Part shown: one piece after another, positions 11,067 to 23,396 of the stretch | How the letters are laid out: each line of letters starts with the position of its first letter | Position numbering within the stretch: position 1 is the stretch's first letter | Assembly (NCBI GenBank): GCA_008973525.1 | Contig: WACJ01000075.1 | Location: 248,001-312,000 of the forward strand | Length of the DNA: 64,000 nt | Reading direction: 5' to 3' | Source of the DNA: Stenopsyche tienmushanensis | Taxonomy: Eukaryota > Arthropoda > Insecta > Trichoptera > Stenopsychidae | Program-made: the position numbers and the translations under genes | The notes under the pieces: model-generated | Seen by the model: only the letters and a program-made list of their open reading frames with translations | The model's database searches: none | Told to the model about the DNA's origin: nothing

Positions 11067-13088
11067 CTAAAAATAATAATACAACATATTAATAGTCAAT
11101 TAATACATTTAAATGAAAAGCATTTGAGAATCATTGATTGCATTGAATGCGAACTATGTTTACAAAGCAGAGCGATAAAAAACTTTCAGGATAACCTAAT
11201 ATATAGATTTACATGCCAAAAGTATACAATTTTTAATTTTAAAGATCATTCTCTCGATATTCAGGACATTTTCAATATCATGCTTTGCATGAAACACGCA
11301 TATTTTTTATAAGAAAACAATTTCGTCCCGAATGTAATCGAATTTTATTTACACGCGGAATTTCAAACTAATTTCTGGCGCGACGAAAATATGTTACGGG
11401 ATGATAGACGTTTTATGGATACTATAAAAATGAGCGATGGAGTATTTTAAAGGAATTCAAAAAGCAGATAGAAACGGGCACGCCTATATTTATATCATAT
11501 AAATGTGTATATGGGCGTAATAGCTAAGGAAATAGGGTGAAAAGGAATTGTCAAGAGCACTTGTGCTATAGAAACGAGTGGTTCTACAAGTACGAAGCGT
11601 ATAGTAATGGTGGTAAAATTCCATACGATATCCAGTGTGAAAATAAAAGAGTATATTTTCAATGAATATATTACATTGTCGGGAATTATTGGATGTTTAT
11701 GGGTAGTTTATTTACCTATTGGAAGAGTAAGCTATTTGAACATACTAAAAAACTAATTTGATGTTTATTGCATTAGATCATGTTTTTCGGAGGGTGACCC
11801 CTTTTTATAAAAGCCTTATTCATCAAAAAATTCATCTTGTAATTCATCAGAAATGATGGCTAAATCAACGGAAGCTGGGTGTAGATTTCGTGCCAATGTA
11901 ATTTATTCTTTTTTCAGCTCAGGGAAGTAATGCTGAAGTTCGTTTTCAAGGGATTCGAGATAACCAGCAATCTCCTCTTTCAATTTTTTTCAAAAATGAA
12001 ATCATTATAAGTCGATAAATTTGGGCTTAACGATCTATACAATCATGCAATGCATGTGAGGAAGCTATCCGTCTCAGTCTCCCGAACTGCGCTAAGTTCT
12101 CTCTTTCTCTGTCTGTCTCCGAGCTTCAATGTGCAAGAGTGCTCTTTTGTGGGACATGAGAATTCGGACATACATGTATGTCGATGCTCCCCAACAGCTT
12201 AATATTGAGTGCATGAGGTGGCGAATGCATGATATGGGTGATATATACGTATCTCTTTCCTGAATGGATATGGAAGAGGTTTAAATTGTATTATGGCTGC
12301 TTCACGTTTGCATGATGAAGATAATGGTAAAAAATTGATATACATTTTTTATTGGTTCATCATTTTAACGCCTTGGCGGACACTTCAAACCAAAAATGAC
12401 GCACAATGCAGAACGGTCCATCAGAGCTTTAAGCGCATCGACTCAAGCAATCATTCTACACCGAATATTTAAGTTTCATCTTAAAACGCTTTATTTATTT
12501 ACAGTCGACGATCTCATACCACGACTTGTAATTTATGTCAAAATGTCAATATTTACTTTGTCGCCCGTCGAACTTCTTAAAAGCCCATCGCTTTCAATAA
12601 TTTCACATGTATAGCTCGAACCAAAATTGATCCAAACACTTTGTTCTACGAGCTCTTGGTTTTTTTTCTTATTTTAATAGATTTCAACCCCTACCCCCAA
12701 ACAGATAGAGCAAGCGTATAACGAGAAGTAATGACGGCAATAACATTATCGCACGTGTATGGTTTATAGGAAATTATATATCGGTGCCGTAAAGCGTATT
12801 GGGTCAACGTATATATGAAGCATCCGAGCCGAAAAATCGGCTCTTAAAGCAAGCCTCCAAAGTTCGCCGTAATTTGAAACACATAAAAAAATTCAAGACC
12901 CCATATTTACTGTCGTAAATTGTAATATGTCGAGGTTTTTACAGCTTCGATACGAGCGAAATGAAGGACAAATGCACAATGTACGACAATATTGAAAATC
13001 GTTTCTGTTATGAAAGTGATTATTTATGATTGAGTCATTAAATTCAATACATTAAAATTTTTGACAGTAGATAGTCGATCAATTTATA
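11067..13088 (-). other. Intron 5' part; family N repeat inside
   Basis: This is the beginning of the long intron reaching 21799 (the intron runs right to left on the minus strand). No other exon was found. It holds a copy of dispersed repeat family N at about 11995-12150. Confidence 0.5.
11995..12150 (+). repeat. Dispersed repeat family N, partial copy
   Basis: Contains GTCGATAAATTTGGG, ATCTATACAAT, a TCTCTGTCTGTCTCC pyrimidine tract and AATGTGCAAGAGTGC. The same order is found in the copies near 19.1, 22.9 and 49 kb. Confidence 0.7.
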
Positions 13089-13561
13089 TGTATGGCGATT
13101 TACCATCCCCACGTAGATTAAGCAGATTTAATTCTCCAGATTAACAGCGACATCTTCCGTCTCTCTTCAGGTGCAATGTGATATTTTAATAGCGCCATCT
13201 CTTGTGGCCCTACGGAGACATTGCACCCGCATAGCGACGGATCGCTTCTTGGGCGTGCACCGTTGCCGGTTGGGTAGTGACGCGCAGGAGGCGGGAGTCG
13301 GGAGAATCGTTGGTTAGCCTTGGCTGCGGGAGGTCGTCCCTCCTGCAGCCAGATCTCTCTCTCTCTCGTGTGGAATAAATAGTTATTTAGAGAAGAGATT
13401 CTTTATATTCGACGCCCGTCTATGCCCATCCATTAGTCTAGGAACATCACGGCCCGATAGAAGGACGGACCCCTGCGCTAGCGCAGCCACGTGGACGAGC
13501 ACGTGGGGTCGGGGAACCGTTCGGAGACTATCCCCGAGAGCGCCCCCGCCTTAACGTTACA
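13089..13561 (+). mobile_element. Solo-type LTR of a retrotransposon, complete copy
   Basis: About 473 bp beginning TGTATGGCG and ending CGTTACA (TG...CA). Immediately after it comes TGGTGTCAGAAGTG (13563-13576), which looks like a tRNA primer-binding site of a Ty3/gypsy-like element. The LTR has a strong hairpin at 13322-13350, a CT microsatellite and an AATAAA signal at 13374-13379. The internal coding region is absent: after roughly 30 bp of leader the sequence returns to AT-rich DNA. Shorter copies lie at 23006-23396 and, reversed, about 48160-48485. The element class is inferred from the PBS and the LTR shape. Confidence 0.75.
13322..13350 (+). promoter_or_regulatory. RNA hairpin before LTR poly(A) signal
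   Basis: GGCTGCGGGAGG pairs with CCTCCTGCAGCC around a five-base loop, with one mismatch. It ends 23 bases before AATAAA. The same hairpin with altered but still pairing core bases is present in the copy at 23262-23290. Confidence 0.6.
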
Positions 13562-13562
13562 C

Positions 13563-13576
13563 TGGTGTCAGAAGTG
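13563..13576 (+). other. Putative primer-binding site
   Basis: TGGTGTCAGAAGTG begins two bases after the LTR end, the position and start (TGG) expected of a minus-strand primer site complementary to a tRNA 3' end. Confidence 0.5.
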
Positions 13577-16004
13577 AATTCTGCGTGACGACTATATTTT
13601 ATAAGTATTTCATGGATAATGATCTGAAATACTGTATTATTATTAAAATATTATCAAAGGAGGATGTTAAATAAGAGCATATCTGCAAATATATGCAAAA
13701 AGTCTATCAGGTCATTCAAAGCTTTTAACAATAAAAATATGATATGTTTTCATACATGAAAGCTCAATATTACCACAATTGAATGTAATCTGTATTAATT
13801 GGGTGTTCCTACGGAAACACATACGATAGATACATCGTATTATAGAGGACTGTATTGGAATGATATTTAATGCTTGCTTTGATTTAGTGTTCAAGATAAA
13901 TCGCATTACAAATGTTTGTTTCCTGAGAGTTTATATGCACATCAAAACGACAGATTACACACAGTAGGCAAATCTGTTAGATTGATTTATATTAATGCAA
14001 CAAAAACATCAAAATGGCGTACGATAAGCCTTAATGTTAATAATCTTATCATTTAAATAACTTTAATGCTGAAATTTTTGAATTTCATACATATTTTGAT
14101 GCACTTGGAACAGATGGCAAATTTAACGATGCACCCTTAAATATTTGATATCTTCCCATAAAACTGCAAGATGCAAAACAAATCCGTTATCAAATTTTAT
14201 TGATATCGTTGAACATTCAAGATTATTAAAAAGTTTGTGCATTTTTTATATGTTTGTACTATTTTCACCCTTGATATTCTATCTAGAAATAAGCTTTGAC
14301 GCGACATGATGCTTAGAAACCTTTTATGGCCTGTCTTGGACTGTAACAAACCATTGATACTATGGAATCATTAATAGTATTAGAATAGATAAGAGATTTT
14401 GTAATAAATATTTGTGTTTGAATTTAAAAAAATATATTAATAATATTTAATTAAAATAATCCTGCATCTATTGTCCTTTGATATCTGGGAATAATAAATG
14501 GCACATAAAGAAAAAGATATCTACGAGGCAAATCATACCCTTTTCGTCCTGATAAACACACAGAATGCTATGCGTTTCTCAAATCCTTGTCCAATGGGAC
14601 AGCTTAATATCCACTTATCATCCTGTAGGATCGCTTTCGGGAAAACAAGAAAACACTCCTGTGTGGTAACAGGAGACTCGATGAAGCAGATCTAATTTCC
14701 TCCCTAAGAAGCACTTGATAACGACTGACATTTCAGATAAATTTAAGAAGGAGCGCTCTTATCCTTCTTCCCATTTTATCTCTGCGGTATACATTATTAG
14801 GGATCTAAATAGATTTCAAGTCGAAAAATCTTAACAAACTTACTATTTTTGCTACTAGTAGACATAATGCAAACGTATTTTCAAAGATAAAAATTGCTTT
14901 TAATACAACGACTGTAATAATTTAGAAGTGTTCATTTTGGCAAAGCAAATCGCAAAAGGTATAATTAAATGGATATTCATAGCAAAATATATTGCTTTAT
15001 AGGATATTAAATTTATAACTCTGTAAATTTAAAAATTTTGATTTTTTAAAAAAAAAATTTCCATTCATTTTTGAACACTTATTTGTGATTAAAGCGTGAT
15101 TTTAACGATCTTTTTGATTGATTTAGCTTTATTATTTTATCTACAATATTTCTGCATTATTACATTTCACATTTTAATAATTATTGATGTTTTTATTCAC
15201 TACCGTATACTTTTAGCTTTGAAAGCTTTCCCTGGTCTTCTACAAATATATTAAAAGCTTTATTCCATTAAAGAAAAATACTGAATCTTTGCTGATGTTT
15301 ACTTTGAAGATAAAAATTGAGCATCTCAAAAATGCTAAACATCGAGCATACTTGTATTCAATAATATATAAAATTTACTGACGTGATTTTCTAACTTATA
15401 TCGGTCAATGAGCTTTCAAAAATAGTTCAAGTTATTTATACATTATTGACATGTCCATTAACTTTCTCTTTGTTCTAGGGATTATTTTTTTTAACGTCCA
15501 CATATTTCTACCCTGCTTCATTCTACTTCATAGTTTTTTGTGATATTTTCATTATAATAGCAATGTATAGACTGATACAATGGTTTTTCATTAAAGATTA
15601 TTGTCAAAGCTGAGATGTTTCCTGAAGAAATACCTTCTGTCTTAACCATTATATTCATTAATGGATCATAATTGAACTTTAAGGCTACACTACATATATA
15701 AGCTAATACAATTAAGAGAGAATCTCGCAACATCTATTTAACTACGAAGCATGTATTTATTAAAAGTTTTATACAGAATAAGAGCATATAAAATCATTCA
15801 GAAAATGACCAAAAGCACTTCTACATTATGTTAATTATTAGGGCTTTTCAAAAAATATATTTTATGTTTTTATGGTTTAAATTATACACCAGTCTAGAGG
15901 CTATTGAAATATCTTTACAAAAATATTTATTATGGCCGGGATAAAAGGGTTTTTATGTTGGTTAAATATTTTTAAAATTTCCGTTTATTAGGAATCACGT
16001 ATAT
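13577..16004. other. No gene recognised within long intron
   Basis: AT-rich DNA. A moderately GC-rich patch at 14490-14780 holds a 65-codon plus frame without known motifs and a small CTCCTGT/ACAGGAG hairpin. The 15290-15470 part is a diverged relative of repeats near 5.1 and 50.1 kb. Confidence 0.45.
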
Positions 16005-16558
16005 ATGCGTTCAGACTCAAGTGATGAAGAGCATTCTTGCACGCTGAGTGCAGAGATTGTGAATCAGAGACAGAGACGGAGAGAGAGCCTTACGTCTCAT
16101 CATGCACTCGTTCATCGATGGCAAGATCGTGCTGTAAAGGTACCCCTACACGTCTTAACAATCTCAAATATTGCAAAAAGCGATCCATAGCGCTTTATTT
16201 TGTCACGTTTTAGATAAATTTCCGATCAAGTTTTATGAACACAAGAAATTACTTGTAACACAATATTTGATTGATTTTTTTCTTATAGAGTACAAAATAG
16301 CGTCATCATATCAATTATCAACAGACGACGACAAAATGAACATTTAAATTATAATGAAATTTATCCGCATCCAGTTGAAAGTCTTTTTAGATCATTTGTG
16401 ATCTTAGAATCATAATAAATAAGAGAAAATCAAATAAATAAATGATATGCTTTAAACTAAAGTGTGATAACAAAAGTGATTCCATTTGAAACGCTATTGT
16501 GTCGATCGGTTCAAATTTATCGATTTTAAGCTTCAATAAACGCATTAAATTTAAATCT
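16005..16558 (-). repeat. Family N repeat, first part, split by insertion
   Basis: Minus-strand copy of family N: GAGACAGAGACGGAGAG at about 16067-16085 and CAAATTTATCG at about 16514. It breaks at a T-run at about 16558 and resumes at about 17157, after a 600-bp element. The 61-codon frame here (16005-16190) is only a by-product of the repeat. Confidence 0.5.
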
Positions 16559-17156
16559 TTTTTTTTGTGCGGTAGATGCGTTCCGCCGAAAATCGCACAA
16601 AAAAAGCTATGACTTACATAGAAAAAATGAAGATGCGTTCCTTGGATTTTAAAAACCGTATAACTGTGAAACAGCCATATAAAATATATCTAAAATCACC
16701 CAAAAAAAAGTTAATAAAAAACAGGAAAAAATAAGGCAATTAAAAAATATCATTTTTAGTAACATTTAAATAACGTCTTGCATCATTGATAAAATTTTAA
16801 GGATGTCTGAAATCTGGCATCTCAAATGCCAGGCATTTACTAGAGAAATACTCACTAAAATAGCTGTATCTCCGTAAGTAGTTGGAATTTTGGAAATTCC
16901 TTGGGAGAATGTATTTTTAAAAGTCGAAACATTGGAAAAATGCAAAAAAACTAAATCATTTTTTTCAAAATTTAGACTAGAAAATTTGATTTAGACAGTC
17001 AAGAATTATATATTTTTTCCTATTTTCGGTAAGTGCTTGATGATTTATTTCCTATTTTATTTAAAATATCTCGATATGTACACTTTTTGTAATAAAAAAA
17101 TGCTTTGAAAAAACCGCATAACTTCGAAATCGCACAAAAAGAGGTTTGAGTGTATT
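16559..17156 (-). mobile_element. ~600-bp GTGCGATTTC element inserted in family N
   Basis: The right end read on the minus strand (CTCTTTTTGTGCGATTTCGAAGT) matches 60251-60470, and an internal block (16872-16935) is the reverse complement of 60505-60562. The left end has TTTTTGTGCGGTAGATG, giving a short, imperfect inverted terminal similarity. It contains no coding sequence. Non-autonomous element of unknown class. Confidence 0.6.
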
Positions 17157-17330
17157 TTGTTTCTAAAACTGAGGACACGCATTTGTATTGTTTATGTTTA
17201 CGCAAAAAATGAACGAATATTGTGTGCTATCAACAGTGTTAAGGTTCATTTATTGACATACAAGCTTCACTCACGCAGCGCGATCTTAAGAGAAAATTGG
17301 ATTTGTGTAGACGATAAATTTCAAGCTTTC
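17157..17330 (-). repeat. Family N repeat, second part
   Basis: Continues the copy interrupted at 16558: ATGTTTACGCAAAAAATG then AATATTGTGTGCTATCAACA, the same word found reversed near 22.79 and 48.82 kb. Confidence 0.6.
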
Positions 17331-19022
17331 AAGAAATAACAGCATATGAAATTATGACATCGCTCATCTTTATTGATGGTGAATACTATGAATATTGTAA
17401 GACAAATTTAGTTAAAATATAAAGCCATCATTATTAGTTTTTCAACTCCATCGCTTATGATTTTAGGCATGCCAATCTACTGCTTTGAGTGAACTCATTT
17501 TTTTATTGTAAATTCAAATATTATATTGTAAATATTTAATGTTGAAATTCTTTAAGCCTCGAATTACTTGCAGAATGTTCTTGGAATAATTAAATACATT
17601 TATGTATATGTATGTAAACGTTATTCACGCAATGCCGCAAACGAACTCGGGTATTTAAATCCGGATGGTTTCTTTTATGAAGTCGAGCACGAAATGTCAA
17701 GCACTTTCAGATATTTCGAAGCAACACAGAAACTCATCTTTTATTCAGGCACGGATGTAATGTGAGCGTTTCTTACAATGTATGGCAAGACTTGTACTAA
17801 TACTCCTCATTAAGTTATCATAACTGATTCGCCTGTTTCGAAATGACCTGAAGCATCACCCTGCGACGTAAATATTTACTACTGCGGAAAACTCCCTCGA
17901 CGCCTCTTGAATAATAAGTCACCTTGCCGACAATGCATAAATGAAAATTATCGCAATCAGAACGACGTTAAATCGATCCGGAGCTACGTACGATTCGGCG
18001 AGCAGTGTTAACGGTTGTCACGCACAGCCAGAATAATAAATTATTATGTAGTCAACTGCGGCAATTTGCCTCTGATAATCTTTGCATATCAAATGTACAT
18101 TAATTGAAATATCTTTTTCAATTTGATGTGTAAATGCTAAAATTATTTCATCTTATTTCGGATCGAAACAGCGATCTATCACTGTCCGGTTGAGTATATA
18201 GTTTTTATTCGCATAAGTCAAATTTAACACATTTCAGTGGGATAAATAACAGGTGTATGTATGAAATTTGAGAAAATTTCAAAATAATCCGAAAATACAA
18301 GGTTTTATATTATAGAATTAACGTCATAAACGACTGTTATCATTATCAAGCGTATTCCATGACATTTTTAAAACAAATCTCCTTGTAAAACTAGTTGGCT
18401 TTCATGGCCAATATGAGCCTAGAAATAGATGTATGCCTGTTTATTTCCTGAAGAAACCACATTTATAAAGCTTCCTCCGCCTCTGGATGTTTAGCTTTCT
18501 TGAAAGTTTGCCTCTTACCTTGTCCATAATCAATTGTGGAGGCGAACTTTTGAATTTTCTTGTGGTTCTTCCTTTTAATCATAAATAGTGGATCGTCCTA
18601 CGCTGTATTCAATTGTCAACTCACAATAAGATTCATTACGTTTTAAGCGGTTCAAAATCATACGTTTTATATTTTTAACATTGCCAAAGCTTTACCGAAT
18701 GTTGGATTACAAGAGGCGCCGGATTGGACTGGGGCCGGATTAACGCGGGTCTACTAATGACAGATAAAACGCGCGTTTTGGCGTGAACGGATCTAAAAAA
18801 GGGCCGCGCGAAATATGCGTTTTTAAGTAAGCGGACCTGAATGAGTTGTCATTCAAGTCAAGTTTTTTGCTGTGATATGTTTAATTTTATTCTAAATTTG
18901 GGGTCGTCTTTAGAAAAAATCCTACGAACTTATTGAGTGATGTGAATAAAATGTGAACACTTGGTAATTTTATAATATTATATTATAAAAGTTAACGAGT
19001 TCTGTTCTGGAAATTTATATCT
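17331..19022. other. Intron; no gene, one conserved-looking patch
   Basis: 17860-18070 is less AT-rich than its surroundings and contains a 15-bp AT palindrome (ATAATAAATTATTAT near 18030). It may be a conserved non-coding element. A half copy of the CACTCAATAA MITE lies at 18900-18942. Confidence 0.4.
18900..18942 (-). repeat. Half copy of CACTCAATAA MITE
   Basis: GGGTCGTCTT then AAAAAATCCTACGAACTTATTGAGTGATG: one terminus plus a few internal bases of the MITE seen whole at 39366-39476. Confidence 0.6.
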
Positions 19023-19515
19023 TAAACCCTAAAGGAGTACTATCTCAGGGTCTGCGACCCCCCCTCCACTTAATCGAAAGAGCACTCTTGTATATTGAGC
19101 TCGAAGACAGACAGAGACACAGAGAGAACGTAGTGCAGTTCGGGAGACAGAGACGGAGAGCTTTCCTGCATACATTGTACTATTGTATAGATCGTTAGCC
19201 CAAATTTATCGACTAATATTGATTTCGATTTCAAGTGTGTTATTTGTTTAGGCAAATAAATTATCGAATATTTTGTGCTATCGACAGTGTTAATTTGTTC
19301 GTCGCTGCTTGTTGAATGAGTTTTAGTCTAATTATCATTTCCTTGTAAAGCAGGAGCAAATGAATCGATTTTTTGTGTATTATCTATGTAAATAACGTGG
19401 TCTTGTATGTCATCAACAGTGTTTATTTACAATTGACTCTGCCTCGAATTAAATATTGTCTTACGCTGATAGGAGCTAACAGAAAGTAATCGGTGTAAAG
19501 CGATTATGGCTCAAA
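19023..19515 (-). repeat. Dispersed repeat family N, long copy
   Basis: About 490 bp that align in reverse complement with 48708-49113. It runs from AAACCCTAAAGGAGTACTAT through the GAGACAGAGACGGAGAG tract and the TGTGCTATCGACAGTGTT and CATCAACAGTGTTTATT words to GTGTAAAGCGATTATGG. No coding capacity and no clear terminal repeats; SINE- or MITE-like. Confidence 0.75.
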
Positions 19516-21799
19516 ATGTTAAGGATGATCATCCAAATTAATGACGAACCCTGGACTAAAATTACGATATTTTGAAGAAAGATCAACAAAGATTTACAAA
19601 TCAAACGTTTTAGAGAATCACCATAATCTGGGTCGACATCAAAGCTTTTGATTTGTTAAAGGATTTGTCTCAGAACTATTCATTGTATAGATCTATTAAA
19701 TTTTTTCTAGCAATACAAAAAAATAGCTATTCTTAGATCGAATTTTAACAGATGAAAGAAAATTAGGTTGAATGGAACAATGTTATAAAAAAAGTGATAA
19801 AGATTAATCTCTGGATAAGCATTTTATTCAGTCACCAAACGAAGTTCGAATAGAATGAATTGATAGATCGACTGTCATTTTAATCAACACAAATTAAAAA
19901 TATGTGGAAATCAGTTCCAAATTCAGTAACAGTAATTTTGATATTATCAATTTCAAAATATAATATTAAATAAAAAGCTATAATTTTATGGTAAACGATT
20001 TAATCAGCTTTCATTTCGAATAGTTCGAGCGTGGAATGCATTATATGATTTCAGCGGAGATAACGAAACTGCTCAGTTCGATATAAAGTAGAGCTCAAGG
20101 AGTTGGGACAGGATAAAAAATAATCCTCGATAATTCCACGTAGCTGGAAAATTAATTAAGACTAAGCAACATGGTTGAAGATATCAATTCCAACAGTGAG
20201 GATATTCGTTTTATAAAAAGTAAATCCATTTCCAGCGATGTAGCCGGAATAAAACATTAGCTGGGATAGGCTTATTAAAAGTTTTTTGTTGTTGTGATAT
20301 TGTAGAGCTCAAGCTTGTTAAATATTAATTGGATTTTATAAATGAATAATACAAACCGTCATAGCTATATTTTTATGTTATAGATCATTTATACTCGTAG
20401 CCTGAGGACTTTTGTTTTACTTGCCAATACATAATATGATGAACTTTTTTTTTTTAAACAGGATGATTTATCTTGGAATTAAGAAATAAGTCCACAGTTA
20501 AATTTGTTTCATTGCCTTCTTCGTGAGAAAAATCTCGCTTCTGAGAGTTCATCAGAAGACTTGGATATTATTATGAAAAATCTTCCAATATAATTATTTT
20601 GTAAAACCAAAAAAATATTTATAACAAAAATGTGCTATAATGAATAAGTATTTCATTATGAGACATATTTTATTTATTCATTTACAAAAATATTGCTGAA
20701 TTTGAATAATTTGTGCAGATTCGTTGTATCAAGCTAAAATTTAGTCCCGTAAAAAATAACTCTATTTACATAAGCTTTTGTGGTGTATTATCTTTTAATA
20801 GTATTTAAATTTTATTTTTTTACTATGGGATATATTAAAAATGGAATATTGGATTTTGAGCTTTTGAGCTTGGTAGAAAATCGCAATTTTCTACCCCCAC
20901 AATTGATTGAATAAATTTAAATAGCAGCAGCCTTTATTTTCTGCCCCTTTATTCCAATTTATTTGGTTGTCTCATTGAACTTGTTGAATGATGTGTTAGC
21001 TGTTTATATGAAGCTGCACTTTATACTATGAAAACTAAGATTAAGAGCTGATTGAAATTATCAAAGAGAAGCTGTCTTTCAATGAAAACACCATGCCAGT
21101 CAGATCATATGTTAAAAACGTGTAACTGATGGCGCACAGAGACTATTTCACTACATCGAGTAATGTCAGTCACGGGTGCCATGCCACAGCGCACTCGTAA
21201 CAATCGGTGTCAGTCACCAGTGATTGACACTGCGGGATAAGTGTTAACTTTAAAAAAATATTCATATACTGCGCAGGTCGAATTTTTAACGATAAAAAAA
21301 TTAAAACCTCTGCATTTACATAATATTTGAATTGTATATTTTTACATCTATATTTAATTGTGGTGTGCTGCAAAAAAATATAAATACTTTTTGTAAACAG
21401 CTTAATGCAATTTTGTTGAGCGCCTTGAGGAATCTATTTAAGTATAATGTCATTGAAGCCATACAAAAAGTGTCGAGAAACCTCATAAATAAAATAATTA
21501 CACACTAAACTATTCCACGAGCTTTGTTTTTCAATTGTTAAAAAAATGAATGATTGCACATAAATATAGACAAAATTTGAATTACAAAAATGCTATATCA
21601 TTGTAGAAAATCATGTTGTTAATGTTCGATCCGTTTGGACCGCCATTCATCGAATTAAGGGGAGGAAATAAATACAATTGGAGGTAAATTGGTTGTGAAG
21701 TTCGACAGGATTACGCTTAAGACGAGGTAACTAAAAGCGTTGATCTGCTTTTAAAAAGGAAGGTCCTCAATCCAAAGAAAAGACGAAGCGTGTAATTAC
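19516..21799. other. Intron; no gene recognised
   Basis: AT-rich DNA without exons. A 24-base near-perfect stem (GTGTCAGTCAC / GTGATTGACAC) lies at 21207-21230 inside a slightly GC-richer patch. Confidence 0.45.
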
Positions 21800-21908
21800 C
21801 TCTCCTTTCTGAGATCCCCATTCTTCTTTCTATATGTGGCCACAAGCATTTGGAGTTCTCCTGCTTGCTGTTCGTACATCTGCGCCAGCTGGGCCGTAAA
21901 GTCGGATA
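21800..21908 (-). CDS. F-BAR-like protein, exon (first of three firm exons)
   Basis: 109 bp on the minus strand. Acceptor TTTTTGTTCCAG ends at 21909 and donor GAG|GTAATT begins at 21799. The coding frame starts with the last two bases of a split codon, then 'SDFTAQLAQMYEQQAGELQM' and ends 'KKNGDLRKER', leaving two bases (AG) that are completed by the exon at 11066. Long amphipathic helix with a basic end, as in the first helices of F-BAR domains. The other two frames of this exon are open by chance on the same strand (21717-21917) but cross the splice donor. The preceding exon must end with one spare base; 61188-61247 would fit. Confidence 0.75.
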
Positions 21909-23005
21909 CTGGAACAAAAACGAACTATATTTAGCATGAATGTAATTTTAGAAGAGAAAGCGATTAAATATGCGAAATTTACGCCCATCTAAAAATATAC
22001 ACAAAATGAGATATTTTTGCACAATGGGTGTTGTACACAACGCACTCACTCAACCCCTACATTTGCAAATCCATCATTTCGCAAATATTTTGGTGGGGAT
22101 TTGAAGCAAATCCACTCTGAAAGGTCAGACTCGAATCTCATGAATTGTGTGTGAATTGTCCTTTTTTTATTGGAGTTTTCTGTATAACGGGAACGCCTTC
22201 GGACAACAAAAGGAATTCGGCCCCGGGTAAGTATTTTGCTTGAGAAATTCTCAAGATATTCACCGTCCCATCTTTCAGCGTCCATGGAATGGCTCGTACA
22301 AATGATTAATATATATTATTGTATGTATGCAAAAAAAAAATAATCAGCAGTGAAGAGTTCATTTAGGATTATAGTATCTTGAAAATTTACAAAGTCTTCC
22401 AGGATTAAGTGCGAGTAAAGTAGCAACTTGGGAGCAAAGTTTCAAGCTAAATTGCTGATAAGTTTAAGCGCCGAGTGTGTTATGTTTCATTTCGACACAT
22501 GATTCTGACGCTATATATATTTAAAAGTTTTATCAGGATATGTTTAATTCAAAGCAATCCGTGCTTGGAGCTACATGGGATTCAGATTTAGTTATAATTT
22601 AAAATATATGGAAGAGACGACGATAAAAATATGAATTTATTTTCGACCATCTTTAACTTTTTGAGCAGTGAGCTAATTTAAAATCATCATAACTATATTG
22701 GTATGTCAATCATCTACACAAATCCACTTATCTATTAGGACCGCGCAGCATGTATGAATATTGTATTAAAATAAAAAACACTGTTGATAGCATACAATAT
22801 TCATTCATTTCTTCCCCAAACCATAAATAGTGCACTTGAAATCGATTGATTTGAGTTATTATTAGTCGATAAATTTGGGTTATCGATCTATACAATAGTA
22901 CGATGTACGCAAGACACTCTCACCGTCTCTGTCTTCCATTCATAATCTCTGAACTTAACTCTGAATTAAAAGACGCATAATTATAAGAAGTACAGACAGA
23001 CATAC
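21909..23005. other. Non-coding, with family N copy
   Basis: Upstream intron (or promoter side) of the F-BAR-like gene. A 79-codon minus frame (22046-22285) shows no domain. 22775-22960 is a family N copy. Confidence 0.45.
22775..22960 (+). repeat. Dispersed repeat family N, partial copy
   Basis: AACACTGTTGATAGCATAC at about 22779, AGTCGATAAATTTGGG at about 22863, then CTATACAATAGTACGATG and a CACCGTCTCTGTC tract. It ends about 45 bp before an LTR copy. Confidence 0.65.
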
Positions 23006-23396
23006 TGTAGTATGGGCGATTCACCATCCCCACCCAATAGCGTTGTTAATTTGAACAGATATAATTTCCCACATTATCAGTGACATCTTCCGTCTCTTTT
23101 TAGGCGCAATGTATTATTTTAACAGTGCCATCCTCCTGTGGCGTTGTAAACACATTGCGCCTGTAATACCGACCGATCGCTTTTTGCGTATGCACCGTTC
23201 TCGGTCGGTTGGGTGGTGACGCACAGGAGGTGGGAGTCGGGAGGAGTCGTCGGTTAGCCTTGGCTGCGGAAGGAAGTCCTTCCCGCAGCCAGATATCTCT
23301 CTCTCGTGTTGAATAAAGAGTTATCTAGAAAAGAAAATATTTCTGTTTGACGCTCGTCCACCCTCATCCATCCATCCGGCTACATCACGGCCCGAA
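23006..23396 (+). mobile_element. LTR copy 2, truncated at its 3' end
   Basis: Aligns with 13089-13480: same CACCATCCCCAC start, AGCGACATC/AGTGACATCTTCC block, CACCGTT...GGTTGGGT block, hairpin (23262-23290) and AATAAA (23312-23317). It stops at CACGGCCCGA, so the last ~80 bp and the primer-binding site are missing. Confidence 0.75.
23262..23290 (+). promoter_or_regulatory. RNA hairpin before LTR poly(A) signal, copy 2
   Basis: GGCTGCGGAAGGA pairs with TCCTTCCCGCAGCC with one bulge. Core pairs differ from those in copy 1 but remain complementary. Confidence 0.55.
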
